Assembly (NCBI RefSeq): GCF_000330505.1
Contig: NW_004440169.1
Coordinates: 62,001 to 126,000 of the forward strand
Source of the DNA: Entamoeba invadens IP1
Lineage: Eukaryota > Evosea > Mastigamoebida > Endamoebidae
DNA length: 64,000 nucleotides
Reading direction: 5' to 3'
The position numbers and the translations under genes are program-made. Below the pieces are notes generated by a model. It was not told where the DNA came from. It saw nothing but the letters and a program-made list of their open reading frames with translations, and searched no databases. This document shows positions 29,447-40,260 of this stretch, piece by piece; position 1 is the stretch's first letter, and the number at the start of each line of letters is the position of its first letter.

Positions 29447-29552
29447 GATATTTAAAGTTGAATTAATCACATTTTGTATTCCAATTTACAAAAGATCCAA
29501 TTTAAGTGTTTGGCAGTTAAAACATTTTTTGAACGAAAATTAAAAAAAAATA

Positions 29553-31319
29553 TTACCACTCATCGTCACTTTTTTCTTTTTTATCTTCCTTGTTTCCTTT
29601 TTGTTTTGAGAACGAAAAGACTCTTTTTAATTTCTTTATCGAGCCCCTTTGTTTTGGTTTTTCTTTTTGAGTTTCAAGACTTAACGAATGTCGTCTCATC
29701 TGGTCTCTTTCAAATTCTTTTGGTGTTTTTAAAGAACTAGCCCTTTGTCTATGTTCTTCTACTGTTTGGCTTGGAACTTTAAAAGAACTCCTTCTTTGCC
29801 AAATATCAGTATTTGTTGTTTCATCTTCTCCTTTTTGATTTACATCAGAAGAATCTTTTTCATTGGATTTTGCTTTTTCGTCTTGGTATCCACTTAAGGA
29901 CAACTTGTCTCCTCGTTTTTCTGGATAAGTTTTATATTTTACTTGAATTTCTTTTGGTGTAATCGGTACTCCAACAATTGGGGTGTTTGGACGTTGTTTG
30001 TCAATTTTAATCACTTGAGGTGTTTGTGTGATTTTAAAAGTTTCCCCAAAACTGTCCCTTCTCTCAAGCGGATTCTTCGAACGTTGATCATCTTTGTTTT
30101 GTTCATTTCCATCTATTCTTGTCAAGTCGGCAAGAGTTACTGTTCTTTTTAGTGGAGATGTTTGTGTATCATCATTTTCATCATTTTCTGTACTTTGTGG
30201 CATTACATTTTGTTCTACCTTTTTGTCCTTATCTTGTTCTATTTGTTGATTGACTTCACCTTCTTTCAATTTAAGAGCTTCGAGTTGTTGTTGGAGATTT
30301 GGTACAGAAGTTGTAAGTTTGTTCTGATCTTGTGTTTCTTCTTCCTTTTTGTGTCCTTCTCCTTTTCTTTGAGCAGTCATTTGTGGTTTGCTATTTTTTC
30401 TTGGTTTTATTTTAACAGTAGATTGGAATTTGTCGACCTTTTCATGAGGTATCTCTCTTCCTCTTTGACTGAGAGGCAAAAACTTATCTCTTACAACCGG
30501 ATCTCTATGTTCTTTGGGATGTTTTTCGGGTTTTTGAAGAAGATCTGGATGTTCATTTAATTCCTGCTTACTTAATCTATGCGAGTACGATTGTAATTCA
30601 GGTACATCAGGATTAAGACCATCATTCATATTCTGGAGTTTCGGTAGAATATGAGCTGACTTTAGTTTATCCCTTTTAATTTCAGGATCTAAAATGGTTT
30701 CAAGTGTAAAAATGAAATCAGTGAACCTACTATGAGCCTTTAAGAATGTGGCACTCTTTTGCATATTAACGAGATAGGCCAAGTTACCCAAAACTTGTAG
30801 TTTCAATCGGTAATAGTCCAAATCAAGTTCTAACATTGCCAGAATTTTGTATTTTATATTTTTATTTGTTGCAACTAAATTTCGAATATCAGTAAAATCA
30901 AGACGTCTGTCTCCTTTCATGTAAAAAATTTCTTCAAGGTTATTGGTTAATTGATACATGTATTTTCCATGAGGTGCATCAATGTTATGAAGATTATATA
31001 TTGTAAGGATATTCTCTAACCATCTTTCCACTTCGGGTTTTGTCACAAAACCATTTTTATTGATTTCAAATAATAAAAGAGAAGACTTCCTTTCTTCTTC
31101 TTTTAACAATTCAACAGTTTTGGATAAATCCTCGGTAAAAAGAATAGGGTATCGTGAGTAATATTGAGAATTAATTTCAAGTTGTTTAATAAACGCAGAT
31201 GTTTTAATGACAAAATTTCGGAGTAAATCAACCAAGTGTTTGTCGAGTTTTATTTGTTTTTCTGATTCTTCAGTTGGCGCACAAAGTGTATGAGTGATGA
31301 ATACAAACAAAAGAATCAT
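29553..31319 (-). CDS. Secreted family member 5
   Basis: 588 residues from ATG 31319 (MILLFVFITHTLCAPTEE, signal peptide); the frame is open eight codons further only from a TTG. It is the longest member. The domain has LSKTVELLKEEERKSSLLLF, IYNLHNIDAPHGKYMYQLTN (H-G-K replaces the usual Y-G-K/R), SATFLKAHSRFTDFIFTL and HILPKLQ. The tail of ~350 residues is strongly charged with LKRTVTLADL, QRRSSFKV, RRHSLSLE and a very Lys-rich end (SFSKQKGNKEDKKEK). Intact. Role unknown. Confidence 0.85.
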   Translation of the reverse strand: MILLFVFITHTLCAPTEESEKQIKLDKHLVDLLRNFVIKTSAFIKQLEINSQYYSRYPILFTEDLSKTVELLKEEERKSSLLLFEINKNGFVTKPEVERWLENILTIYNLHNIDAPHGKYMYQLTNNLEEIFYMKGDRRLDFTDIRNLVATNKNIKYKILAMLELDLDYYRLKLQVLGNLAYLVNMQKSATFLKAHSRFTDFIFTLETILDPEIKRDKLKSAHILPKLQNMNDGLNPDVPELQSYSHRLSKQELNEHPDLLQKPEKHPKEHRDPVVRDKFLPLSQRGREIPHEKVDKFQSTVKIKPRKNSKPQMTAQRKGEGHKKEEETQDQNKLTTSVPNLQQQLEALKLKEGEVNQQIEQDKDKKVEQNVMPQSTENDENDDTQTSPLKRTVTLADLTRIDGNEQNKDDQRSKNPLERRDSFGETFKITQTPQVIKIDKQRPNTPIVGVPITPKEIQVKYKTYPEKRGDKLSLSGYQDEKAKSNEKDSSDVNQKGEDETTNTDIWQRRSSFKVPSQTVEEHRQRASSLKTPKEFERDQMRRHSLSLETQKEKPKQRGSIKKLKRVFSFSKQKGNKEDKKEKSDDEW

Positions 31320-31343
31320 TATATTGTATTTGAAGTTTGACAA

Positions 31344-31662
31344 TATTATTTAAATTTAAGTAAATTGGAAGTTTGGTTTGATGTTGACTTGTCGTATCAA
31401 CATTACTCAATAAACCTACCAACATATCAAAAAATGTTTGTTTTATTTAAATAAAGTCCGTTTTTTATTTTTATTTTTATTTATTATTCATGTGGTCGTT
31501 TCAACATTCTGTGTTTTATAATTGTTTCAACCCCAAATTTATATAACACGTTAAAAATTTACGTTGAATGTTATGTTATGTTATTGTTATTGATATTGAT
31601 ATTTTATTTATCTTTTTCTCTTTATTGTTTGAAACAAACATAATCACTTTTTTCAAGTTACT
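31344..31662. other. Spacer between family members
   Basis: About 320 bases, AT-rich, no coding frame. Contains a GTTATGTTATGTTATTG-type simple repeat at ~31571-31587. Confidence 0.5.
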
Positions 31663-33243
31663 TTAGTCGCTATCACTATCACTATCTCTCTTAGTTCGGT
31701 GCATTTTCTCTTTTATTTTACCCAATAAATGTCTTCTTTTACTCTTTTGTACCGTCTCAGGTGTCTTATCAACACCAAATCCGGCTTCTGTCTGTTTTAT
31801 TAATTCATCAACCCCACTTTCTTCATCACTTCCATGGTGTACTATTTCTTTCATTTCTATAAATACAGGTTGTTTTGTTGTTGTTGGACTTTTTGGTGGT
31901 TCTTCCTGGTAGTCTTGGAAATTGTTTTGTCTCAGAAGAGCTTTTCTTTTTGGTTTTGGAGGAGGTATTCTGTGGCCGTTTTTATCGACCGGATAATTAT
32001 CATACAAATGTTGTTCATCTTTAGGTTCACTCAAGCTTTTTCTTTGTGGTTTTGGTGGAGGTATTTTAGGTATACTTTCAGTGTAACTTTCTTTTTCTCC
32101 ACTAACAGAAGAAATACTGTCTTGTCTAACTAATGGTCTTCTTTTTACACCAGTTTCTCTATCGAGTGGTCTTTCTGGACTTCTCATTACAGGTGTTTGT
32201 CTTCTCAAAGTTCTTTTTTGATTCATCATTGGTGGTTCTACAATATCTTCACGGGGAGATGGACTTTCTTTATCAACGCCTTCTTTGGGAGTATAAATAG
32301 GTCTTCTCTCATCACTCTGTCCTTTTGTTCTAATCAAAGGTGGATGACTTCTTCTTTCGACTGGAATTTGTCTTTTAAGTGGTTTACTTGGTTTTGGAGA
32401 ACCAAAAGATGGGGTTGGTCTTTTGAGTTCTTCTTGAGTCAATGGTCTCCATCCAGGCTCTACTTCTCGTTTTTCATCTGGATGTTTTGGAGGTGGAATT
32501 TCTATTCCAGGATTTTTGATCATTTCCGTCACAGTCATCATATGTCTTTTATTTTTAGGTTCAGGCGCATTTAACGTGCTTGTTCCGTCTTCAACTCTTG
32601 GGAGAAGTCTGCTATGGTCTGGTTTTTGGAAACGACGTTGTGGACTAACGAATTTGCCAAGTGTTTCAATGAAGTCTCCAAATTTGTTATTTGCTTTCAA
32701 AAATACTGGTTTTCTGTTTAAGTGCATTAATTGAGCCAATTGTTGCATAACTTTGTGTTTGTTGTCGAAGAAATTTATAGAAAGTAGAAGTCTTTTGACA
32801 ATATCTTGTTTATCATCGTCTTCAATTTCTAATGACATCATCACGTTTTCAATATTTTCTTTAAGCAATAAAAGGTACCTTCCATATCCATTATCAGTGT
32901 TTGCTGTGTTGTAAGTTGTTGAAAATTTTGATAGCCATTTTTCACAATCATTTTTTGTTATAATACCCTTTGTATAAATATCACTTATAAAATGGAACAT
33001 TTCACTTTCTAAATCTTTGAGCTCATTAACCAATTTCCATAAATTGGGCGAAAACCAATTTTCACGATCTTTAAAAAACTCTCTATGGTGATTAAGAAGT
33101 ACAATAAATTCGGTGTAATCTTTGAAGAATTGTTTGAATTTTTGTCTGGATTCTTCATCTAAAGTTACTGTTTCTTGGTTGGAAGCTCCAGGCTGTCCAA
33201 AGACTTGTACAAACAATAGAATTACAATGAAAGTGATAGTCAT
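31663..33243 (-). CDS. Secreted family member 6, polyproline tail
   Basis: 526 residues from ATG 33243 (MTITFIVILLFVQVFGQPG, signal peptide); upstream codons in frame lack an ATG. Domain landmarks are LWKLVNELKDLESEMFHFI, YNTANTDNGYGRYLLLLKEN, KPVFLKANNKFGDFIETLGKF and RLLPRVED. The tail is Pro/Arg-rich with basic proline motifs: VERRSHPPLIR, KRTLRRQTPVMRSP, PPPKPQRKSLSEP, PPPKPKRKALL, and a C-terminal Ser/Asp cluster (RDSDSDSD). PPPKP-(Q/K)-R repeats parallel those in member 4. Intact. Confidence 0.85.
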   Translation of the reverse strand: MTITFIVILLFVQVFGQPGASNQETVTLDEESRQKFKQFFKDYTEFIVLLNHHREFFKDRENWFSPNLWKLVNELKDLESEMFHFISDIYTKGIITKNDCEKWLSKFSTTYNTANTDNGYGRYLLLLKENIENVMMSLEIEDDDKQDIVKRLLLSINFFDNKHKVMQQLAQLMHLNRKPVFLKANNKFGDFIETLGKFVSPQRRFQKPDHSRLLPRVEDGTSTLNAPEPKNKRHMMTVTEMIKNPGIEIPPPKHPDEKREVEPGWRPLTQEELKRPTPSFGSPKPSKPLKRQIPVERRSHPPLIRTKGQSDERRPIYTPKEGVDKESPSPREDIVEPPMMNQKRTLRRQTPVMRSPERPLDRETGVKRRPLVRQDSISSVSGEKESYTESIPKIPPPKPQRKSLSEPKDEQHLYDNYPVDKNGHRIPPPKPKRKALLRQNNFQDYQEEPPKSPTTTKQPVFIEMKEIVHHGSDEESGVDELIKQTEAGFGVDKTPETVQKSKRRHLLGKIKEKMHRTKRDSDSDSD

Positions 33244-33291
33244 ACACAATAAGTTTTGTAGTTTTTGTAAATTGTTTAAAAAACAATACAA

Positions 33292-34348
33292 CTACCATTT
33301 CAAAAAATATATCATTTTAAAACCAGTGTACTTATAATTCGAATAGTTAGGATTTATCCATAATTGAAAACAAATTAAATGAATATTTCATATTTTATAA
33401 AAACAAAAGATAAAGACAACCACAAAAAACATAACACGAATTATTAAAATGTGATAAACATCCAATTTTTATTTTTTGAAAAAAAAAATAAAAAAAAACT
33501 TTTTTATTATATAATTTATTACAAAATAGTCATTAAAAAATTAACTTAGTGATGTGTTTTAATCTTTTTAAGTATTAACACTTCCAATGACTATAACCTT
33601 TTTTATAATTCTTGTTTTTTAATCTTTTTTATTTTTTCGTGTGACTTGATTTTTACATTAAAAATAGACAATTTTTTTGTTATGTTAAATTTATTTTTTT
33701 TTGAAAAATCACCAATATAATAAAGTGTTGATAAAAATTTTTTATTTTAGATGAAAATATCAACTTTAACCTTAAGAAGTGAAAACTGGATAATTTATAT
33801 CCTTGATTTTTTTACTTAAAATAAGTCACTTTTTTTTATTTTTGTATTTGAACTAAAAAGATCTTAAATTAAGAACTGCGTGTCACAAACCAATTTAAAT
33901 AATGAAAAATTGATAAAAATCGAAACGCTCTCATGATAATTTATGTGTATGTCTTGTAACAGCAAGTGTTGACTATTTTGAACACATTGAAAACAGGAAA
34001 CATGGGTCTGTAAAGACCAGCAGTTTGCGCGAAAACTAATCGATTTCGTGTTTTGAATTTATTTTTGATTATTCTAAAAATAAATTATGATCTTGATAAA
34101 TCTTATCCAGATTTCACCTTCCCACAAAAAAAGTTGATTCAGTTGACTTGCTAAGGTTAATATCATTTGCATTATTTAAAAAAAATTCTATATCATTAAA
34201 TTTATAGAATTGAATAAACATGTTTTGTTTACACATTTTTGATTATAAAATGACTAAAATTATTATCTATTACTATAAATAGGACAACATACAATGTTAA
34301 AATACGATATTAAAACAATAAACAAATGAATAATAATTGGTTTAAAAG
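33292..34348. other. AT-rich spacer with one GC-richer patch
   Basis: About 1.05 kb without a gene. The patch at 33955-34055 (AACAGGAAACATGGGTCTG, GACCAGCAGTTTGCGCG) stands out in composition, but I see neither a tRNA fold with A/B boxes nor a coding frame there. Confidence 0.45.
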
Positions 34349-35470
34349 TTATTCTTTTTTAAAATGCCTTCTTTTAGACTTTTTGTCTTCTTTTTTCTCT
34401 TTTGGTCTAACAACCATTTCTGCTCCTTCTTTTGGTTTTTCTGCTGGTTTTGTTTCTTCGGGTTGTTGAACAGGCTGTTCCACAACTTCTCGTGACTGAG
34501 GTTTATGAAACACTTTGCCTAAACTTTTTACAAAAGAACTCTTAATTCTCTTCAAAACATTCTTTTTGCCTCCTAAAGTAAACAATGATGCGGATCGTTG
34601 AAGTTTTGGTTCTGTTTGTTCCTTTTTGAGTTCTCTCAAATCCATCATGGATATTGATTTCTTTTTTGATTGACGTTCTTTAAGTCTCACCACTTTTTGT
34701 AAATCTGTATCATCAAAACTTTTAAGTTTTTGAGGTACTTTTTTTACTTTTGATTTTTTTTGTTCTTCTAACGCTTTGATAAATTCTTCTTGAACTTCTG
34801 ACTTTGGAAGAAGGAATTGTGGAGAATGTTCTCGTTTTTCTTTTAAGACATAAGCGCCAAGTGTTTCAGCCAAGTTAGCTGATTTTGAATATGCCTTTAA
34901 ATACAGTGGAATTCTATCCATTTTGAGGAAATTAGCCAACTCTTTCAAAACAACAAGTAATGTGTCGAAAAATGGAATATCCAACATGAGAATATTAACC
35001 AAAAGTAATTTCTTTTTATCTGTGAGTCCTTTAATTTTTTTGAGTGAAGCAATATTGGTTTTCAATTCAAGAAAATACCTTGCAAACCACACATTTGTGT
35101 CATGAAGATTAAATTCTTTGTCTATCAGAGTTAGTAGAGATACAAATTGATTTTTGGAAACCGATTTTTTATCAACCATATCACTATATTTTTCAATAAA
35201 CTGTGCAACTAGTTCTTTTATTCCATTTAATATTTCGGGAAGTGATTTTGAAAAAACATGTCTGTGTTCTGTCATTGTGGTGATCGAAGTTTCAAAAGTA
35301 TTGTAAAACCAGTTAGCTCGGTCAAGATGTTTATCAATTATTTCTATCAATTTTGGAGTTAACTCAAAACTTGCATCATCTTTACTTGGTTGTTCTGCTG
35401 TTTCGGTTGGATTAACTGATTGAACATGTGAAATAATCAATAAAACAATCACTATTTTGGCTGTAATCAT
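34349..35470 (-). CDS. Secreted family member 7
   Basis: 373 residues from ATG 35470. The signal peptide is MITAKIVIVLLIISHVQS. It is a more divergent member: LPEILNGIKELVAQFIEKY, EFNLHDTNVWFARYFLELKT (W-F-A-R-Y in place of G-Y-G-R-Y), IPLYLKAYSKSANLAETLGAYV and QFLLPKSE. The tail is Lys-rich with KKKSISMMDL, LQRSASLFTL and paired Glu/Lys blocks near the end (PKEKKEDKKSKRRHFKKE). Intact. Confidence 0.83.
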   Translation of the reverse strand: MITAKIVIVLLIISHVQSVNPTETAEQPSKDDASFELTPKLIEIIDKHLDRANWFYNTFETSITTMTEHRHVFSKSLPEILNGIKELVAQFIEKYSDMVDKKSVSKNQFVSLLTLIDKEFNLHDTNVWFARYFLELKTNIASLKKIKGLTDKKKLLLVNILMLDIPFFDTLLVVLKELANFLKMDRIPLYLKAYSKSANLAETLGAYVLKEKREHSPQFLLPKSEVQEEFIKALEEQKKSKVKKVPQKLKSFDDTDLQKVVRLKERQSKKKSISMMDLRELKKEQTEPKLQRSASLFTLGGKKNVLKRIKSSFVKSLGKVFHKPQSREVVEQPVQQPEETKPAEKPKEGAEMVVRPKEKKEDKKSKRRHFKKE

Positions 35471-35800
35471 AATGCCAAAACATTTTCAGATTTTAACGTA
35501 TTTTGATGTTAATAATTAGAAACGAATCAAAACCATTTTTTATGAAATAACTTAAATTATTTTTGTTTTTAACACAAATTATTTTTTTCAAAAAACACAA
35601 AATTATATATATTTTTTAATTACAATTTTTAATCGTTTTAAAATTTGAAGTCATTTGGATTTGGTTAAAACATAATAAAGTCTTTGATTTCGTAAAAGAT
35701 ATTTTAAAAATAAATTAAGATTTAATTGTAAATAAATGTTCAATTTCATTTTAAAATTACAATTCAATATTAAATGAATTATAATAATCAAAACAAATTT
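35471..35800. other. Spacer between family members
   Basis: 330 AT-rich bases; nothing recognised. Confidence 0.5.
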
Positions 35801-37180
35801 TTATTTGTGTTCTTTACTTTTTGTTTCTTGTTGTTCACTCTTTTCATCTTTTAATGGAGTTGTTGTTGGTGGTTGAAGTGTTTGTGTTTGTGTTGGTGTT
35901 GATTCGGGTTGAATAATCAATTGTTCTGATGATGGTTTTGGTATATTGGGTGAAGCTGCTCCAGTATGTTGGACGCTCTTTTCTTCGTTTTGCTTATTCA
36001 TATCTCCAACTTTTTGATGTTCATGTTGTTGTTTAGGTCTGTAAGGAGGAATTACAAATTGAGGAGCAACAGCTCTTTGTCGTATCACTTTTCTTCTTAC
36101 CACGGGTGTTCCATGAATTTGAGGAGGCTGTAATATTTGAGGAATTGGTCTTATCAATGTTTGTTCTGCAACGTGTGGTGTTTGTGGAGTTCCCGGTGTT
36201 GGTTTTGTAGCAGTAGCTTGTTGTACATATCTTCCTCTTTCTCTCTGTTGTTTAATCAGTGCTTTTCTTTCTTGGTGAGTAGTTGGCTTTAATTCGACTT
36301 TTTGATGTTGTTTTTCTTCTTCTTGTTTTTGTTGTTGCACTTTTGGTTTTGCGCCTTGAGCAAGTGCTTGTTCTTCTGTTGGTTTTGGTGTTTTTGGTCT
36401 TAAAGGTGGCAACAATGGCAATTTGATGTCTTTGCCTTTTTCGGTCATCATAAACCGCTGTTCAGCTATCATTTCTGCAAGTGACTTCCGAGGTGCCTTT
36501 TTCGTTGGCGGCTGTTCTACTTTAGGTATATCTTGTGTTTTTGGAAGTAAGTATTTTTGCTCAGGTTTTACAACTTCTTCTTCGTCAACAAATGTGTTTA
36601 ATGTCGTTGCGAAATCAGCAAATCTATTGTGTGCACGTAGGAATTGAGGCAGTTTGTTAAGTTTTAATAACTTACAAAAATAAACAATGAATTTTGCTTT
36701 AGCCTCATAAAATTTGGGTTTGAGGTACAAAGCCATTTGAAAAAATACTTTTCCTTTTATGTTAAGTTTTGTTGTTGATTTCACTTTACTTAAATTTCGT
36801 TTTATTTCAAACATGTACCTCCCATAACTCTTTTCAGTGTTGTGTAAGTTATATGTTTTTTCTATTAATTCCAACCATTCTATATATTTATTTTTGTCGA
36901 CTTTCCCTTCTTCTGCACATTTAATCAAAAATTCTAACATCTCTTCTTCTGTTTCTTTCATTTCAGCAACTGTTTTCCATAAATTTAAAGTGAACATGTC
37001 AAAGCCTTGCAAATAATTCTTTGAATAATCAGCCAACGATCGAATAAATAGTTTATAGTTAGTAATATATTTTTTTAAAGCTTCGAGTATGTCTGTGGGT
37101 ATAACCGCTTCGTTTGGTTCTTCTTCAGTCTTTTCTGGTTGGGCCAACACAAGAAAAACAATAGCAAAGAAAGTCAACAT
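35801..37180 (-). CDS. Secreted family member 8
   Basis: 459 residues from ATG 37180. The signal peptide is MLTFFAIVFLVLAQPEK. The domain has LWKTVAEMKETEEEMLEFL, YNLHNTEKSYGRYMFEIKRN, LPQFLRAHNRFADFATTLNTF and YLLPKTQD. Then comes a block (KKAPRKSLAEMIAEQRFM to IPQILQPP) whose DNA is identical to member 9, followed by a Gln/Pro/Thr-rich tail that differs from member 9. The motif PRKSLAEM corresponds to the basic-x-Ser-hydrophobic motif of other tails. Upstream TTGAGAAGTTATTTT is shared in form with member 9's upstream TGAGAAGTTACTTTT. Confidence 0.86.
   Translation of the reverse strand: MLTFFAIVFLVLAQPEKTEEEPNEAVIPTDILEALKKYITNYKLFIRSLADYSKNYLQGFDMFTLNLWKTVAEMKETEEEMLEFLIKCAEEGKVDKNKYIEWLELIEKTYNLHNTEKSYGRYMFEIKRNLSKVKSTTKLNIKGKVFFQMALYLKPKFYEAKAKFIVYFCKLLKLNKLPQFLRAHNRFADFATTLNTFVDEEEVVKPEQKYLLPKTQDIPKVEQPPTKKAPRKSLAEMIAEQRFMMTEKGKDIKLPLLPPLRPKTPKPTEEQALAQGAKPKVQQQKQEEEKQHQKVELKPTTHQERKALIKQQRERGRYVQQATATKPTPGTPQTPHVAEQTLIRPIPQILQPPQIHGTPVVRRKVIRQRAVAPQFVIPPYRPKQQHEHQKVGDMNKQNEEKSVQHTGAASPNIPKPSSEQLIIQPESTPTQTQTLQPPTTTPLKDEKSEQQETKSKEHK
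36121..36526 (-). repeat. 406-bp block identical to 59874-60279
   Basis: Base-for-base identity by eye with 59874-60279, ending abruptly on both sides (…GAGGAGGCTG and TACTTTAGG…). The coding sequences just outside differ at many positions. Same orientation and reading frame in both genes. Best explained by recent gene conversion between members 8 and 9. Confidence 0.9.
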
Positions 37181-38636
37181 AATAATTTTATAATTTTAAT
37201 TTCTTTTTCACAACTTGAAAATAACTTCTCAATTTTGGTTAACAATTTTTGAAATGTCAAATAATTTGACATCTTAATAACAAATTTTTATTGACTTCAG
37301 TATTTTAGTATAATCATGTCAATAATAAAATAAAACCTTTTTATATCCTATTTTTCACAATTAAAAAAAGACGAATTTTCTATAGTATTTTAATAATATT
37401 TATAATTTATTTTCAAAATGATTTTAAATATTATAACAGTTTGCCAAATTTTCACAAATCTTAATGTTCGGCAAAATATGAGAAAGGTAAAAGTTCAGCG
37501 AATTAGAATGGTAGTGAAAAAACTATATTTTTTAATTAGCTTGAATTAGATATATTAATTCCCTTAACTATTGAAAAATAAATATTTTAATAAATATTTA
37601 ACACTTTCACAACCCAAAACTTTTTTTAAGAAGAAAAACAAGTAAAAAGGAAATTGTCCAAATCATTTTTTATTATTTTTTATTCAAAAACCCCTTTATA
37701 ACCCAAACCGGCCAATAGTCAGTTTTATTTTACTTAAAACATTTAACAAATGAGAACACAATTACCTAAGATTGATCAAAAATAATCTTTTTGGACGAAA
37801 TTTCATATCGCTTTATTGTGTTTCGACATTACAGTTAAAACGCTAATTAGTCAATCCACTTTATAACAAACAAGTCAAATAGTCACATCAACAAATATGA
37901 CGACTTTAAAACACCAATATCGTTATAATCAAATGACAATATACTTTTTATATAAAAAACAACCAAATATATTAAACCATCATTAGACCCCATCTTTCTT
38001 TTTGATGCTTTGCTCTTGTTTAACACAAAAAACTCAATGTAGCATCAAAAACAGATGAAGTTGTTACTTCACATAACACTTAACACTTCATGTTAAGTGT
38101 GACCAAAAAATAAACAATTCAAATTTGAGTTGATTAAAAAATAAATAAAAAATTACAAAAATTTGTTTTGTTTATAAAGGCAAAAAAAGGTTTAGGTAAA
38201 AGAAAAAAATAAAAACTTATTATTATTACGTTTCTGTTTTGAACGTGTTAACAAAATAATTTAATATTTAATATTATTTTCAATTGTGATGACTTTATGG
38301 GTATTAGAAATAATTCGCCTAAAATTATCTTTACCAAATTTGTTGAATGCCGAAACATAAAATGAACAATTTACAAAAGTTAAATATATAAAAAAATATA
38401 CTCACTTAATTTGAATAATTGTAATTGAAATATGTAGAAAACACTTTTTGGATATGCTTGTTTTGGTGTTTTATGATTTATGTAATAAGTTGTATTTTTT
38501 GAATTGATCAAATAATTGTTGTTCAACTTTGATTTGTCATCTAGCACATCATTTCAACATTTTATTGTTGTTAATCATAAATTTACGACCGTTATTTTAT
38601 TTAACATGGTCAAATTTGACAATAACTTGTTTTAAC

Positions 38637-38699
38637 GTTTAACATTGTTTCAATATTGAAACAATGTTAAACTTAACATAAATCATTTTATGTTAAGTT
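38637..38699. repeat. 36-bp perfect palindrome adjoining a second hairpin
   Basis: 38637-38672 is self-complementary around 38654/38655 (half-site GTTTAACATTGTTTCAAT). It overlaps a second hairpin at 38670-38699 (AACTTAACATAAA, 4-base loop, TTTATGTTAAGTT). Confidence 0.85.
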
Positions 38700-40260
38700 T
38701 TTAACAACATTTAAATTAATGTTTAACCCTCAAACATAAAAACTATTGTTTATATTTTATGAATACATTTTGTGAGCATAAAGAAAAACCTGAAATTGTT
38801 GCAAAATGTGAAATTATACCAATATTTGAATTATAATTTAAAGTTGGGTTTTATGTTACAATACTACAATGTAAAAACACCTTTTATTTTTTGAAGACTT
38901 TTTTGAAATGTGGTTGTTAATGGTAAACCTTTTATGCGAGTTGTTGTTATAAAATCAAAATTAAAAATCAAATGATGATGTCTTTATTTGACTTTTTCAT
39001 TGATATTTTAATCTTATAAAACATCTTTAAATGTGTGTTGTTAGTAAATAATAATACAACAGTTAAAAATAATTATATATAATATCTCGTTTATATTAAT
39101 TATCAACAAATTGTTGTTTAAACATAATTGGGTTTATTGATGTAGTTACATTTATAAAGTGATCACAATAGTTTAAAATTGTATTTTTTGTTGTTTCAAC
39201 AAAATGGTGTGGTAATTCCCAAATGTAACAATCAATAATCAAAAATATATTGTCATACACAACTGTTATTCAGATGTAAATATATTCAACAATTTTATTT
39301 GGTTTCAAAACTTTATATTATAAGTAAATTATTGATTTGAAATTTTTATTGTGTTGACTAATTGGTGTGTGAATAATTGAAAACGCTGTTATTTATTGGT
39401 TGGGTTAACCATTATTTAACACAATATGATTATAAAAAATATTTACAATTTTTATTCTGAATTGAAACAAACTTTATGTGACAATAAAAGAGTTTTTTGT
39501 AAACAGTTTTTCAAATTGTTAGCGGTGTTATAAAAAACATTAAAATTAATTGTCAAGATTATATTCTGGATAATAGCATTTGTCGTGTTACTTTAATTTA
39601 AAAGTACAGTTGCTATTTTCGATGATAATTTTACGATCACAATTAAACTTTAATAATCAACAATGATTGTACATTAACAAATCAATTAATCAAAAAAAAT
39701 TCCATTTAACAATCTTTGTTATACAATAATCATTTATGGATAATGATTTTCTTTGTTTTTAAATTACAATCAAAGCAAAAAATGTATATTTATTAAATTA
39801 ATGTCGTTTTGTCAAGTAATTTGTATTAGTAATCACTTGTAAGTTTTTTTGTATAAAACCTTTTATATTGTTCTGTTAATTGTTTTCCATTTTATAAAAA
39901 TTATCTAACAGTGTATTAATTCATAAAACTTATGATTGAAATATTTTGTGTTGATTTTTAAAGGAAATAGTGTTAATTTTAAACAATTGTTAAGACTGAT
40001 ATTTTACGTTTTATGTTGTTGTGTGTAAACTTAATTTCAAATAAAATCGATTTTATTTTGATTTGTGAAACATGTTTATCAAAAACACAACAAATCGAAA
40101 TTACTTTTTGATTACCTTTCATTTTTATCAAAAAAATAAATTATGTATAGTTTGTTTTTTAATAACTAAATAATTAAAAAAATTATGGCATTTTTCTATT
40201 TTTTATTAATTTTTATAGTTGTTTTTTGATTCTGATTTATTTAAAATAATAATTTAATTT

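Noticed and set aside
33955..34055. Possible tRNA or small RNA in a GC-richer patch
   Set aside because: No cloverleaf, A box or B box could be found.
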